Source: CAVRCA01 sp963719345
GTDB taxonomy: Bacteria; Pseudomonadota; Alphaproteobacteria; Acetobacterales; Acetobacteraceae
DNA: 64,000 bases
Direction: 5' to 3'
Assembly: GCA_963719345.1 (NCBI GenBank)
Contig: CAVRCA010000004.1
Location: 496,001-560,000 of the forward strand
The translations under genes were made by a program, and so were the position numbers. The number at the start of each line of letters is the position of its first letter. Positions within the stretch are counted from its first letter, which is position 1. Positions 56,283 through 64,000 of the stretch are shown here, piece by piece. The notes beneath the pieces are model-generated. The model was not told where the DNA came from and searched no databases. It was given only the letters and a program-made list of their open reading frames with translations.

Positions 56283-56453
56283 GGTCGGACCGGGGATCTG
56301 TGACCGTCTTCTCCAATCCAGTATCGACAGCGGGCGAAACCTCCAAGCCGGGATCGGCTGGTCGTCCCTAACCCGGCTTGCGTCAATCCCGCCGGAGTGT
56401 AATCCCTCCCCAGGTCGGCGAGACAAGATCGGTCGGAAAGAGGGGGCCCAGCA

Positions 56454-57890
56454 ATGTCCACGACAGCGCTCGACGAGCGCGCCGGCCGAAGTATAAATGC
56501 CGGCCCTCGGCTCGATCGGCTACCGCCTGCTGCCTTCCATCGCCGGATCGTCGTTCTGATCGGCACGGGCATGTTCCTCGACGCCTGCGACATCTATCTG
56601 GCGCCCGGCGTGCTCGGCGCGCTGGTGAAGTCCGGCTGGTCGGATATCCCGACCAACGCATGGTTTCTGTCCGTCACCTTCGCGGGCATGTTGATCGGCA
56701 CGCTTTCCAGCGGCTTCGTGGGCGACCGGTTCGGCCGTCGTTTCTCCTACCAGGCCAACCTGCTGATCTTCGGGGTCGCTTCGCTGTGTGCCGCGTTTGC
56801 GCCAAACATGTCGGTGCTGATCGCGTTGCGTTTCGTGATGGGGCATCGGCCTCGGCGCCGAGATCGTCGTCGGCTACTCGAGCCTGACCGAGTTCATGCC
56901 GCCGGCCATCCGTGGCCGCTACGTGACGATCCTTTCTGCGCTGACGAACCTGGCCGTGGTGGCGGTGGGTTTTGCCGGGCTGTGGATCATCCCGACGATC
57001 GGCTGGCGCTACATGTTCGCCATCATCGGGGTGGCGGCCGGCATCGTTTGGGTACATGCGCAAAGCCATGCCGGAGTCGCCCCGCTGGCTCGAGAGCCGT
57101 GGACGGTTCGACGAGGCGGAGGCGGTGCTGCAGCGGATCGAGAGTGAGGTCGCCGCCGGCGGCAGAACGCTGCCGCCGGTGCGGCAGGCCCTCGTGCTTC
57201 CGGCCGGGCCCGCTTCGCCGACCTGTTCGGCCCCGCCCTGTTGGGGCCGTCGTGCTGCTGGGCGCGATCATCAGCGCGGTCGGCAGCCTTTCGCTCTACG
57301 GCTTTCTCGCCTGGGTGCCGACTTTCCTGGTCAAACAAGGCATCACGCTCACCACCTCGCTCTCGTTCACCGCCGTCATGGGCCTGGGCGCGCCGCTCGG
57401 CGCGCTGCTGGGCTCGGTTTTCGCCGACCGGTTCGGCCGGCCGCGCATTATCGTCGCCTTCACCCTGCTCGAAGCGGTCCTGGGGGCGGCCTACCCGTTC
57501 GTCGGCACAGGCGTCGCAGTAATGGCGGTCGGGTTCGGGCTCACTTTATGCGCCTACGCGCTGGTGGCGATCGCCTTCGCCCTCTACATCCCGGAGCTGT
57601 TCCCGACGCCGCTCCGGCTTCGCGGCGCAGCCTTGGTCGGCTCCGTCGGACGGCTGGCGGGGGCCGGGGTGCAGTTCGCGGTTGCCGCCACCTTTGCCAC
57701 GTTCGGCGTTGTCGGCGTGGCGACCGGCCTCGTCGGTGCGCTGCTGGTGCAGGCCGCGGCCGTGCTCCTGCTCGGCCCCGAGACGAGCGAGCGCTCGCTC
57801 GAGGACATCGCCGCCGGCACCACGTCCGGGATCGACGGCGCGAACCGGCCGGGCGAGCAGGCGATCCAGGTGTTCCCCGGCAACGACTGA
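56454..57890 (+). pseudogene. MFS transporter (aromatic acid/sugar symporter type), multiply frameshifted
   Basis: Helices 1-4 read normally from ATG 56454 (RRIVVLIGTGMFLDACDIYL, MLIGTLSSGFVGDRFGRRFS). The frame then breaks near 56841 (extra C, RFVMG to IGLGAEIVVGYSSL), 57051 (extra G in GGG, then YMRKAMPESPRWLESRGRFD), about 57203 (missing base, then RARFADLFGPALLG) and about 57245 (missing base, then AVVLLGAIISAVGSLSLYGF). The last part keeps GALLGSVFADRFGRPRIIVA and YIPELFPTPLRLRGAALVG. Joined length is about 480 residues. It heads a catabolic-looking gene cluster. Confidence 0.82.
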
Positions 57891-57913
57891 GACGGCACGG
57901 AGGAGGCCATACC

Positions 57914-59030
57914 ATGGACATGCCAGCGACCGCAGAGCGGATCGCGGCCGAGCAGCTTCCGGGCATCGTCGATTGTGACGTCCACCCGACGCTGGCGCAG
58001 GGTATCTCGCAGCTCTATCCGTACATGCCGAAGGCGTGGCGGGAGCGTTTTCTGCGCAAGCGGGCGACCACGTCCGGCGGGCTAATCCTGCGCTTCTCGC
58101 ATCCGAACGGCTTCATCTTGCGCGACGACGCCGCGACCGACACCGGCGCGCCGGCCGGGTCGGACCCGCATTTCATGATCAAGGACTTGCTGGAAGGGAA
58201 CGGCATCGAGATCGCGGTGCTGAACAGCCTGCAAACGGGAGCGCTCTGCGCCGTGCTCGCCAGCGCCGACGAGAGCGTCGTCATCGCCTCGGCGGCCAAC
58301 GACTACTTTCTCGACAGCTGGGCCTCGGTTGATCGGCGGCTGACCTACGCGATGGTGGTGCCCTCGCAGGACCCGGTAGCGGCGGCGGCCGAGATCCGCC
58401 GCGTCGGCGCACGCAAGGAGGTGGTGGCGGTCGCTGTGCCGCAGATCGCCATACTGCTTGGCAACCGGTACTGGTGGCCGATCCTTGCGGCGGCGCAGGA
58501 GATGGACCTACCGCTGCTGCTGCACGTCACCGGCACTGACGGCATCTATGCCGGCGCGCCGATGCCGGCGGGCGGCCAGCCGGATACGTATATCGAGCGC
58601 TACGTCACGCTCTCCCAGGCCGCCGAGGCCAACCTCAACAGCCTGGTGCTGAACGGCGCGTTCGAGCGTTTTGCCCGGCTGCGCGTGCTGTTCGTCGAGT
58701 ACGGGCTGGTCTGGCCGATCGGCTCGCTGCTGCGGATGGACCGGCTCTGGACGCGGCCTGCGCCACGAGGTGCCGTGGGTCAGGAAGTCGCCAATCGACT
58801 ATGTCCACGAGCATGTCTGGTTCACCACCCAGCCGCTCGAGGAGCCGCGCGACCCGCAGGATCTTGGACGGCTGATGACCATGCTCGGCATGGAGAACAT
58901 CTGCTTCAGCACGGACTATCCGCACTGGGACAACGACATGCCGATGATGTCGCTCCGCACGCTCCCGGCGGCCGACCGCGACCGCATCATGCGGCGCAAC
59001 GCCCGCAACGTGCTGCGGCTCGCGAGCTAG
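57914..59030 (+). pseudogene. Amidohydrolase-family metal-dependent hydrolase, frameshifted
   Basis: Joined length about 372 residues. ATG 57914 follows GGAGG. The N-terminal metal motif is IVDCDVHPTL (DxH), followed by LLLHVTGTDGIYAGAP (His) and LFVEYGLVWPIGSLLRMDRL. Near 58766 one extra C breaks the frame; one frame on comes LRHEVPWVRKSPIDYVHEHV and ICFSTDYPHWDNDMPM (last metal Asp). This is the Amidohydro_2 group that includes aminocarboxymuconate-type decarboxylases and related hydrolases. The Rieske gene starts 11 bases later. Confidence 0.82.
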
Positions 59031-59041
59031 GAGGCGGCGGG

Positions 59042-59452
59042 ATGAGCGCAACGACGGGCCAGACACGCCGGCGCGTCGAGGTGGCGGCCGGAAGGGCGGA
59101 CGAGTTCATCGAGGGCAAGTTCGTCATCATCCAGGCGGGGCAGCACTCGGTTGGCGTCATCCGCTTGCGCAGCGGCGAATGGCGGGCGGTGCGCAACTGG
59201 TGCCCACACAAGGGCGCGCCGATCTGCCGCGGCATCGTCGGCGGCACTTGGCCCCCCTCGTCCCCCGGCGAGCTGCATTTCGAGCGAGAGGGCGAGGTTC
59301 TCGTCTGTCCCTGGCACGGTTTCGAGTTCGACCTCGAGAACGGTCGCGAGCTATACCGGGAGCCGCCGACCCGGTTGCGCTTCTTCCCAGTCGAGATACG
59401 CGACGGCACCGTGGTACGTCACCGTCTGAGCCGTGAGAGAACCGACATTTAG
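59042..59452 (+). CDS. Rieske [2Fe-2S] ferredoxin-type protein
   Basis: 136 residues from ATG 59042. Cluster-binding motifs CPHKGAPIC (Cys, His) and CPWHGFEFD (Cys, His) are complete. A 40-residue insertion with GGTWPPSSPGELHFER lies between them. It has no catalytic domain, so it is an electron carrier or a small subunit for an oxygenase that is not in the window. It sits between amidohydrolase and lyase genes, an arrangement seen in ring-degradation clusters. Confidence 0.88.
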   Translation: MSATTGQTRRRVEVAAGRADEFIEGKFVIIQAGQHSVGVIRLRSGEWRAVRNWCPHKGAPICRGIVGGTWPPSSPGELHFEREGEVLVCPWHGFEFDLENGRELYREPPTRLRFFPVEIRDGTVVRHRLSRERTDI

Positions 59453-59468
59453 GAGGGAGGGATCTGCA

Positions 59469-60353
59469 ATGGACGATGCAGCCAGCAGGCTTCGGACGGC
59501 GCTCGCGGGCGAGGCGATGGTGATCGCGCCCGGCGTCTATGACGGCATCACCGCGCGCATGGTGGAGCTCGCAGGCTTCCCCGCCGCCTACATGACGGGC
59601 GCCGGCACCAGCCTGTCGCGAGGCTACCCCGATCTTGGGCTGCTGACCTTGTCGGAGATGGTCGGCAATGCGGCAATCATCACCCGCACCATCGATCTGC
59701 CGGTGATCGCGGACGCCGATACCGGCTACGGCAACGAGCTGAACGTGACCCGTACCGTGCAGGAATACGAGCGTGCCGGCGTTGCCGCGATCCATATCGA
59801 GGATCAGGTCTCGCCCAAGCGCTGCGGCCATCTCGTCGGCAAGGAGATTGTGCCACGCGAGGAGTTTTTGGCGAAGATCCGCGCCGCGGCTGCGGCGCGC
59901 CACAACCCTGACTTCGTGCTGATCGCCCGCACCGACGCCCGCGCGGTTGCCGGGCTCGACGAGGCGCTTGAGCGGGTCAATGCCGCGCTCACGGCCGGCG
60001 CAGACCTCGCCTTCGTGGAAGCCATCCCTGATCTCAAGGAACTCGCGGCGGTGCCGCGCCGGGTCAACGGGCCGTGTCTGCTGAACGTGGTGCAAGGTGG
60101 CAAGACGCCGGACCTCAACCTGCTCGACGCGCAAGCCATGGGCTACCGCCTTGCGATCATGCCGAGCTTACTGCTCAGCACCATGATGGAGACCGCCGAG
60201 ACAGTTCTCGCCTCGCTCAAGTCGACGCACCAGCCGCCGTCCTCCACCGGCAAGCCCGGCATCGCGGACCGTTTTCGCCGATTCCGGTCGGACGAGTGGG
60301 ACGCGCTGCGCAATCGCTTCCGCGAGCCGGCGCCGGCGAAGGCCGCCGAGTAG
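59469..60353 (+). CDS. Isocitrate lyase/PEP mutase superfamily protein
   Basis: 294 residues from ATG 59469, with GGAGGGAGG upstream. Motifs: GVYDGITARMVELAGFPAAY, DADTGYGNELNVTRTV (metal-binding Asp) and AIHIEDQVSPKRCGH, where the KRCGH Cys is typical of C-C lyases such as methylisocitrate lyase or oxaloacetate decarboxylase. Later FVLIARTDARAVAGLDEALE and GPCLLNVVQGGKTPDL. It splits or decarboxylates a 2-hydroxy- or oxo-acid. Last gene of the cluster that begins with the MFS gene at 56454. Confidence 0.87.
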   Translation: MDDAASRLRTALAGEAMVIAPGVYDGITARMVELAGFPAAYMTGAGTSLSRGYPDLGLLTLSEMVGNAAIITRTIDLPVIADADTGYGNELNVTRTVQEYERAGVAAIHIEDQVSPKRCGHLVGKEIVPREEFLAKIRAAAAARHNPDFVLIARTDARAVAGLDEALERVNAALTAGADLAFVEAIPDLKELAAVPRRVNGPCLLNVVQGGKTPDLNLLDAQAMGYRLAIMPSLLLSTMMETAETVLASLKSTHQPPSSTGKPGIADRFRRFRSDEWDALRNRFREPAPAKAAE

Positions 60354-60715
60354 ACGGTACGTCGGTAAGTTTCCGCGACGTAGTCCGGGTCGTCGACGGT
60401 CGTTCCTGCCGCCGGTGGGCGCGAGTGCCGTCTTCCTGCGTCCAGCCAGTTGCGGCATCAATCGGCACATTTGCTGCGCGGATGCCTGGAGCGTTTTCAG
60501 CTCGACTGTCCGTATCCGGCGTTTACGGGATAGTTGGCAAAGTGAGACTGCTCGCCAGCCCGGATACGGGCAAAGCCGAGGCAGGGAGGAGCCCGGAATT
60601 GGGCAAAAAACCGTAGCAAGCTCCGGGACTCGGCGAGAGGTTGCGGCCGCGAAGCCGACAACCCAGTTCAGACGACTCCCGCTCGGGGCGGGGCGATGGT
60701 TTTTGGGGAGAAAAA
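60354..60715. other. Intergenic stretch before truB
   Basis: 362 bases. No supported gene, tRNA or hairpin terminator. A TTTACGGGATAGTTGGCAAA stretch near 60530 might hold a promoter, but this is weak. Confidence 0.35.
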
Positions 60716-61636
60716 ATGCGCCGCCGCCGTGGCCGCCCGCTGGACGGGTGGCTCATCATCGATAAGCCCGCCGGGCTCACCAGCACCGATGTCGTCAATC
60801 GGGTGCGCCGGCGTTTCGGCGCCCAGAAGGCCGGCCACGGCGGCACGCTCGACCCGCTGGCCACCGGCCTGCTGCCGGTCGCGTTCGGGGCGGCGACCAA
60901 GACCGTGCCCTACGTGATGGACGGCACCAAACTCTATCGCTTCACCCTCCGCTTCGGCGAGGCGCGCGACACCGACGACGCGGACGGCCAGGTCACGGCC
61001 ACCTCCGCGTCCCGCCCGTCGGACGAAGACATCGCCGCCGCCCTGCCGGCGTTCCGCGGCGACATCCTCCAGGTGCCGCCGGCGTTCTCGGCGGTGAAGA
61101 TCGCCGGCGAGCGGGCCTACGACATGGCGCGCGAGGGCCGGGCGCCGGTGCTCGAGCCCCGCCCGGCCCGGGTCGACCGCTTCGAGCTGGTCGAGCGCCC
61201 GGACGCCGACACCGCGATTTTTGAGGTGCAGTCCGGCAAGGGCGTCTACATGCGCAGCCTGGCGCGCGACCTCGCCCGGGCCTGCGGCACGCTCGGCCAT
61301 ATCAGCGCCCTGCGCCGGCTGCGGGTCGGCCCCTTCCATGAGAGCGAGGCAATTGCTCTGGACAAACTGCTCGGCGCGGAGGATACCGCCCCGGCTTCCC
61401 CGGATCTGCTGCTTCCGGTCGCGACCGCGCTGGCCGACATCCCGGCGCTGGCCCTGACCGAGGCGGAGGTCTCCGGTCTGTCGCATGGTCAGGCGCTCAG
61501 CCTGGTCACGCTGATGGGCCGCATTCCACGGACGGCCGATCCCGATGGCGGACTGGCGCGGGCCATGGCGGGGAGCCGCGTGATCGGGCTGTGCCGGCTG
61601 GAGGATGGCTGGCTGCGACCCGAACGCCTCCTTTGA
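60716..61636 (+). CDS. truB: tRNA pseudouridine(55) synthase
   Basis: 306 residues from ATG 60716, preceded by GGGGAGAAAA. It converts U55 to pseudouridine in the T-loop of tRNAs. The catalytic motif GHGGTLDPLATGLLPVAFGA holds the Asp nucleophile; YRFTLRFGEARDTDDADGQV, PPAFSAVKIAGERAYDMARE and GVYMRSLARDLARACGTLGH follow, with a C-terminal TruB_C_2/PUA-like part. It is upstream of rpsO and pnp, the usual alphaproteobacterial order. Confidence 0.95.
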   Translation: MRRRRGRPLDGWLIIDKPAGLTSTDVVNRVRRRFGAQKAGHGGTLDPLATGLLPVAFGAATKTVPYVMDGTKLYRFTLRFGEARDTDDADGQVTATSASRPSDEDIAAALPAFRGDILQVPPAFSAVKIAGERAYDMAREGRAPVLEPRPARVDRFELVERPDADTAIFEVQSGKGVYMRSLARDLARACGTLGHISALRRLRVGPFHESEAIALDKLLGAEDTAPASPDLLLPVATALADIPALALTEAEVSGLSHGQALSLVTLMGRIPRTADPDGGLARAMAGSRVIGLCRLEDGWLRPERLL

Positions 61637-61678
61637 GGCGCACGCGCCCGCTCTCCACCCGAACCACGGAGTAGTCCG

Positions 61679-61948
61679 ATGTCGATCACCGCGGAGCGCC
61701 GCACGGCGCTCGTTTCCGAATACGCGACCGCCGCCGCCGATACCGGCAGTCCCGAAGTGCAGGTCGCCCTGCTCTCCGAGCGGATCGGCAATCTGACCGA
61801 GCATCTCAAGACCCACGCGAAGGATTTCCACTCGCGTCGCGGCCTGCTGATGCTGGTCGGCCGCCGCCGCCGGCTGCTCGACTACCTCAAGGCCAAGGAC
61901 AACGCCCGCTACACGGCGCTCATCGGCCGACTGAATCTGCGCCGCTAG
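61679..61948 (+). CDS. rpsO: 30S ribosomal protein S15
   Basis: 89 residues, the normal length. Signature parts: GSPEVQVALLSERIGNLTEH and KDFHSRRGLLMLVGRRRRLL. It binds 16S rRNA in the small-subunit platform. It lies 42 bases after truB and is followed by pnp after a 326-base gap. Confidence 0.97.
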   Translation: MSITAERRTALVSEYATAAADTGSPEVQVALLSERIGNLTEHLKTHAKDFHSRRGLLMLVGRRRRLLDYLKAKDNARYTALIGRLNLRR

Positions 61949-61964
61949 TCACTAAACGCCGCTG

Positions 61965-61989
61965 ACCGCCGTCCCTATATACCGGCGGT
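61965..61989 (+). terminator. Hairpin after rpsO
   Basis: ACCGCCG (61965-61971) and CGGCGGT (61983-61989) form a 7-bp stem with an 11-base AT-rich loop (TCCCTATATAC). No U-tract follows, so it may be a processing or stabilising structure rather than a terminator; the loop TATATA could also be a -10 box for pnp. The rest of the 326-base rpsO-pnp gap shows no gene. Confidence 0.4.
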
Positions 61990-62274
61990 TGGGCGATATC
62001 CTCGTGCCATGGGGGCACGGGGCAGCCAGGGGCAATCCGCCCCACGTCGCGAACGCGGCGGACGACAAGACGCTGATCCGGCACCTTCATGGCGGGCCGC
62101 GACGGCGTTTCCGGCCACATGGCCCGAGGCTACGTGCCGCGTAGCCCACGGGTGTCCGGCGCATTGCGCAGGAGCCCGGTCCATGCCGCCCGAGACGCCG
62201 TATTCCGCCGGAACACTGGGTCGCCGCCGATGCCGCCCGTGGTTTTCGCGCATCCAGAGGAATTATCACGAACG

Positions 62275-64000
62275 ATGTTCAACTATTTTCGCAAGGAAAT
62301 TGACTGGGGCGGCCGCAAGCTGGTCCTGGAAACCGGCAAGATGGCCCGCCAGGCGGACGGCGCCGTGCTGGCCCGCTATGGCGACACGATCGTGCTGTGC
62401 ACCGCCGTCGGCGTCCGGTCGGCCCGACCCGGCCAGGACTTTTTTCCGCTCACTGTCAACTACCAGGAAAAGGCGTTTGCCGCCGGCAAGATCCCGGGCG
62501 GCTTCTTCAAGCGCGAGGGCCGGCCCTCTGAAAAAGAGATCCTGGTCAGCCGGCTGATCGACCGGCCGATCCGGCCGCTGTTCCCCGAGGGCTTCCGCAA
62601 CGAGGTCCAGGTGGTCGCCACGGTGCTGAGCCACGATCTCGAGAACGACCCGGATGTCGTGGCGATGATCGGCTGCTCGGCCGCCCTGACCCTCTCCGGC
62701 ATCCCGTTCTTCGGGCCCGTGGGCGCCGCCCGCGTCGGCTACAAGGATGGCGAGTATATCCTCAATCCGACCGCCGACGAGCTCGAGAAGCCGCTCCTCG
62801 ACCTCGTGGTCGCCGGCACCATCGACGGCGTGCTGATGGTGGAGAGCGAGGCGCAGGAGCTGCCCGAGGACGTGATGCTCGGCGCGGTCACCTTCGGCCA
62901 CGCCGCCTTCCAGCCGGTGATCCAGGCGATCATCGAGCTCGCCGAGCGGGCGGCCCGCGACCCCTGGACCTTGTCCGAGGCGTCGGAGGAGCAGCAGACG
63001 CTCGCCAGCCGGGTGGATGCGCTCGCCCGCGCGCCGCTGGCCGAAGCCTACAAGGAGAGCCAGAAGCTGGTTCGCCAGGAACAGGTCGGCGCCGCCAAGA
63101 AGGAGGCCGTCGCCGCGCTCGCGGCTGAAGGGCTGGACGCCGAGAAGGTCAAGCCGCTGCTGAAGGACCTCGAAGCCGACATCGTGCGCAACGCGATCCT
63201 CGACACCGGTCTCAGGATCGACGGGCGGGACACCAAGACCGTGCGTCCGATCATCGGCGAGGTCGGCGTGCTGCCGCGTGCGCACGGCAGCGCCCTGTTC
63301 ACCCGCGGCGAGACCCAGGCACTCGTGGTCGCCACGCTCGGGACCGGCCAGGACGAGCAGGTGATCGACGCGCTCGAGGGCGAGTACCGGGAAAACTTCA
63401 TGCTGCACTACAATTTCCCGCCCTACTCGGTGGGCGAGGCGGGCCGCATGGGGTCGCCCGGCCGGCGCGAGATCGGTCACGGCAAGCTGGCGTGGCGCGC
63501 CATCCACCCGCTGCTGCCGACCAAGGAGCAGTTTCCCTACACGATGCGGGTGGTCAGCGAGATCACCGAGAGCAACGGCAGCTCCTCGATGGCGACGGTG
63601 TGCGGCAGTTCGCTGGCGCTGATGGACGCCGGCGTGCCGCTGAAGCGGCCCGTCGCCGGCATCGCCATGGGGCTGATCAAGGAGGATCGCGGTTTCGCGG
63701 TGCTCTCCGACATCCTTGGTGACGAGGACCATCTCGGCGACATGGACTTCAAGGTCGCCGGCACCGAGACCGGTGTGACCAGCCTGCAGATGGACATCAA
63801 GATCACCTCGATCACGCCCGAGATCATGCGCATCGCACTCGATCAGGCGCGCGAGGGCCGGCTGCACATCCTCGGCGAGATGGCGAAGGCGATCACCGGC
63901 GCCCGCGGCGACGTGGCCGCGACAGCGCCCCGCATTACCGTGATCAACGTGCCGAAGGAGAAGATCCGCGAGGTGATTGGCACCGGCGGCAAGGTGATCC
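62275..64000 (+). CDS. pnp: Polyribonucleotide nucleotidyltransferase (3' partial)
   Basis: 575 residues are present; the frame runs off the window. ATG 62275 follows AGAGG. The first RNase PH-like core is complete (MFNYFRKEIDWGGRKLVLET, PGGFFKREGRPSEKEILVSR, LIDRPIRPLFPEGFRNEVQV), then the helical domain, and the second core (VLPRAHGSALFTRGETQALV, FPPYSVGEAGRMGSPGRREI, SEITESNGSSSMATVCGSSL). It ends in the KH domain start (IREVIGTGGKVI). PNPase degrades RNA 3'-to-5' with phosphate in the degradosome. The S1 domain lies beyond the window. Confidence 0.96.
   Translation, partial: MFNYFRKEIDWGGRKLVLETGKMARQADGAVLARYGDTIVLCTAVGVRSARPGQDFFPLTVNYQEKAFAAGKIPGGFFKREGRPSEKEILVSRLIDRPIRPLFPEGFRNEVQVVATVLSHDLENDPDVVAMIGCSAALTLSGIPFFGPVGAARVGYKDGEYILNPTADELEKPLLDLVVAGTIDGVLMVESEAQELPEDVMLGAVTFGHAAFQPVIQAIIELAERAARDPWTLSEASEEQQTLASRVDALARAPLAEAYKESQKLVRQEQVGAAKKEAVAALAAEGLDAEKVKPLLKDLEADIVRNAILDTGLRIDGRDTKTVRPIIGEVGVLPRAHGSALFTRGETQALVVATLGTGQDEQVIDALEGEYRENFMLHYNFPPYSVGEAGRMGSPGRREIGHGKLAWRAIHPLLPTKEQFPYTMRVVSEITESNGSSSMATVCGSSLALMDAGVPLKRPVAGIAMGLIKEDRGFAVLSDILGDEDHLGDMDFKVAGTETGVTSLQMDIKITSITPEIMRIALDQAREGRLHILGEMAKAITGARGDVAATAPRITVINVPKEKIREVIGTGGKVI

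Noticed and set aside
62266..63867. 533-residue minus-strand frame antisense to pnp
   Set aside because: Same reason; pnp motifs are complete on the + strand.
1..64000. CRISPR arrays, tRNA or rRNA genes, prophage
   Set aside because: No regular spaced repeats, no cloverleaf patterns or rRNA-like stretches, and no phage structural genes were seen on reading both strands.

Overview
The window looks like a chromosomal segment of a GC-rich alphaproteobacterium, probably Rhodospirillales/Acetobacteraceae. The taxonomic call is inference from gene content and codon use; there is no rRNA marker. I see no rRNA, tRNA or CRISPR array. Housekeeping genes (ahcY, truB, rpsO, pnp) are intact, while many accessory genes carry single-base frame breaks.

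Layout. 1-9 kb: a broken AraC regulator, a broken glutaminase, several secreted or lipoprotein genes, two patatin-type lipases and a membrane-anchored glycerophosphodiesterase. 9.3-19 kb: an RND efflux pair runs straight into a seven-gene Mrp/MBH-type cation/proton antiporter operon with genes overlapping by a few bases. 19-28 kb: an AI-2E family permease, an HdeD-like protein, a caspase-FGE fusion gene with a small Pepco-like partner, repeat-rich secreted proteins, an LLM oxidoreductase, an MFS exporter and small ORFs including a 32-residue lipoprotein. 28-38 kb: an NTP/NDP-exchange-type transporter, then a ribose-type ABC operon in which one permease is fused to an SMP-30-like beta-propeller, followed by a second propeller protein, the ATPase and an LLM oxidoreductase. 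38-45 kb: GMC oxidoreductase, PPOX protein, ClpP-like protease, RNase T2, ahcY and a broken MFS gene. 45-52 kb: insertion-sequence remnants (IS3, IS630), one structurally complete IS701-type element, a phosphoesterase and an amino-acid binding protein. 52-60 kb: transglutaminase-like protein, methyltransferase, Ku, a small zinc-ribbon protein, an SRAP protein, and a catabolic-looking cluster (MFS, amidohydrolase, Rieske protein, isocitrate-lyase-superfamily enzyme). 60.7-64 kb: truB-rpsO-pnp.

Most notable points. (1) A promoter-like element with fixed internal spacing occurs before four + strand genes (867, 4917, 9120, 20225) and suggests a local stress regulon of glutaminase, Rap1a-like/glycine-zipper proteins, RND efflux/antiporter and HdeD. 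(2) The caspase-FGE plus Pepco-like gene pair resembles bacterial conflict or cell-suicide modules. (3) One ABC permease is fused to an extra beta-propeller. (4) At least 16 single-base frame breaks, mostly one extra base beside G/C runs, interrupt otherwise well-conserved proteins. Sequencing error has to be excluded before calling these pseudogenes. Coordinates below join the two sides of each break.
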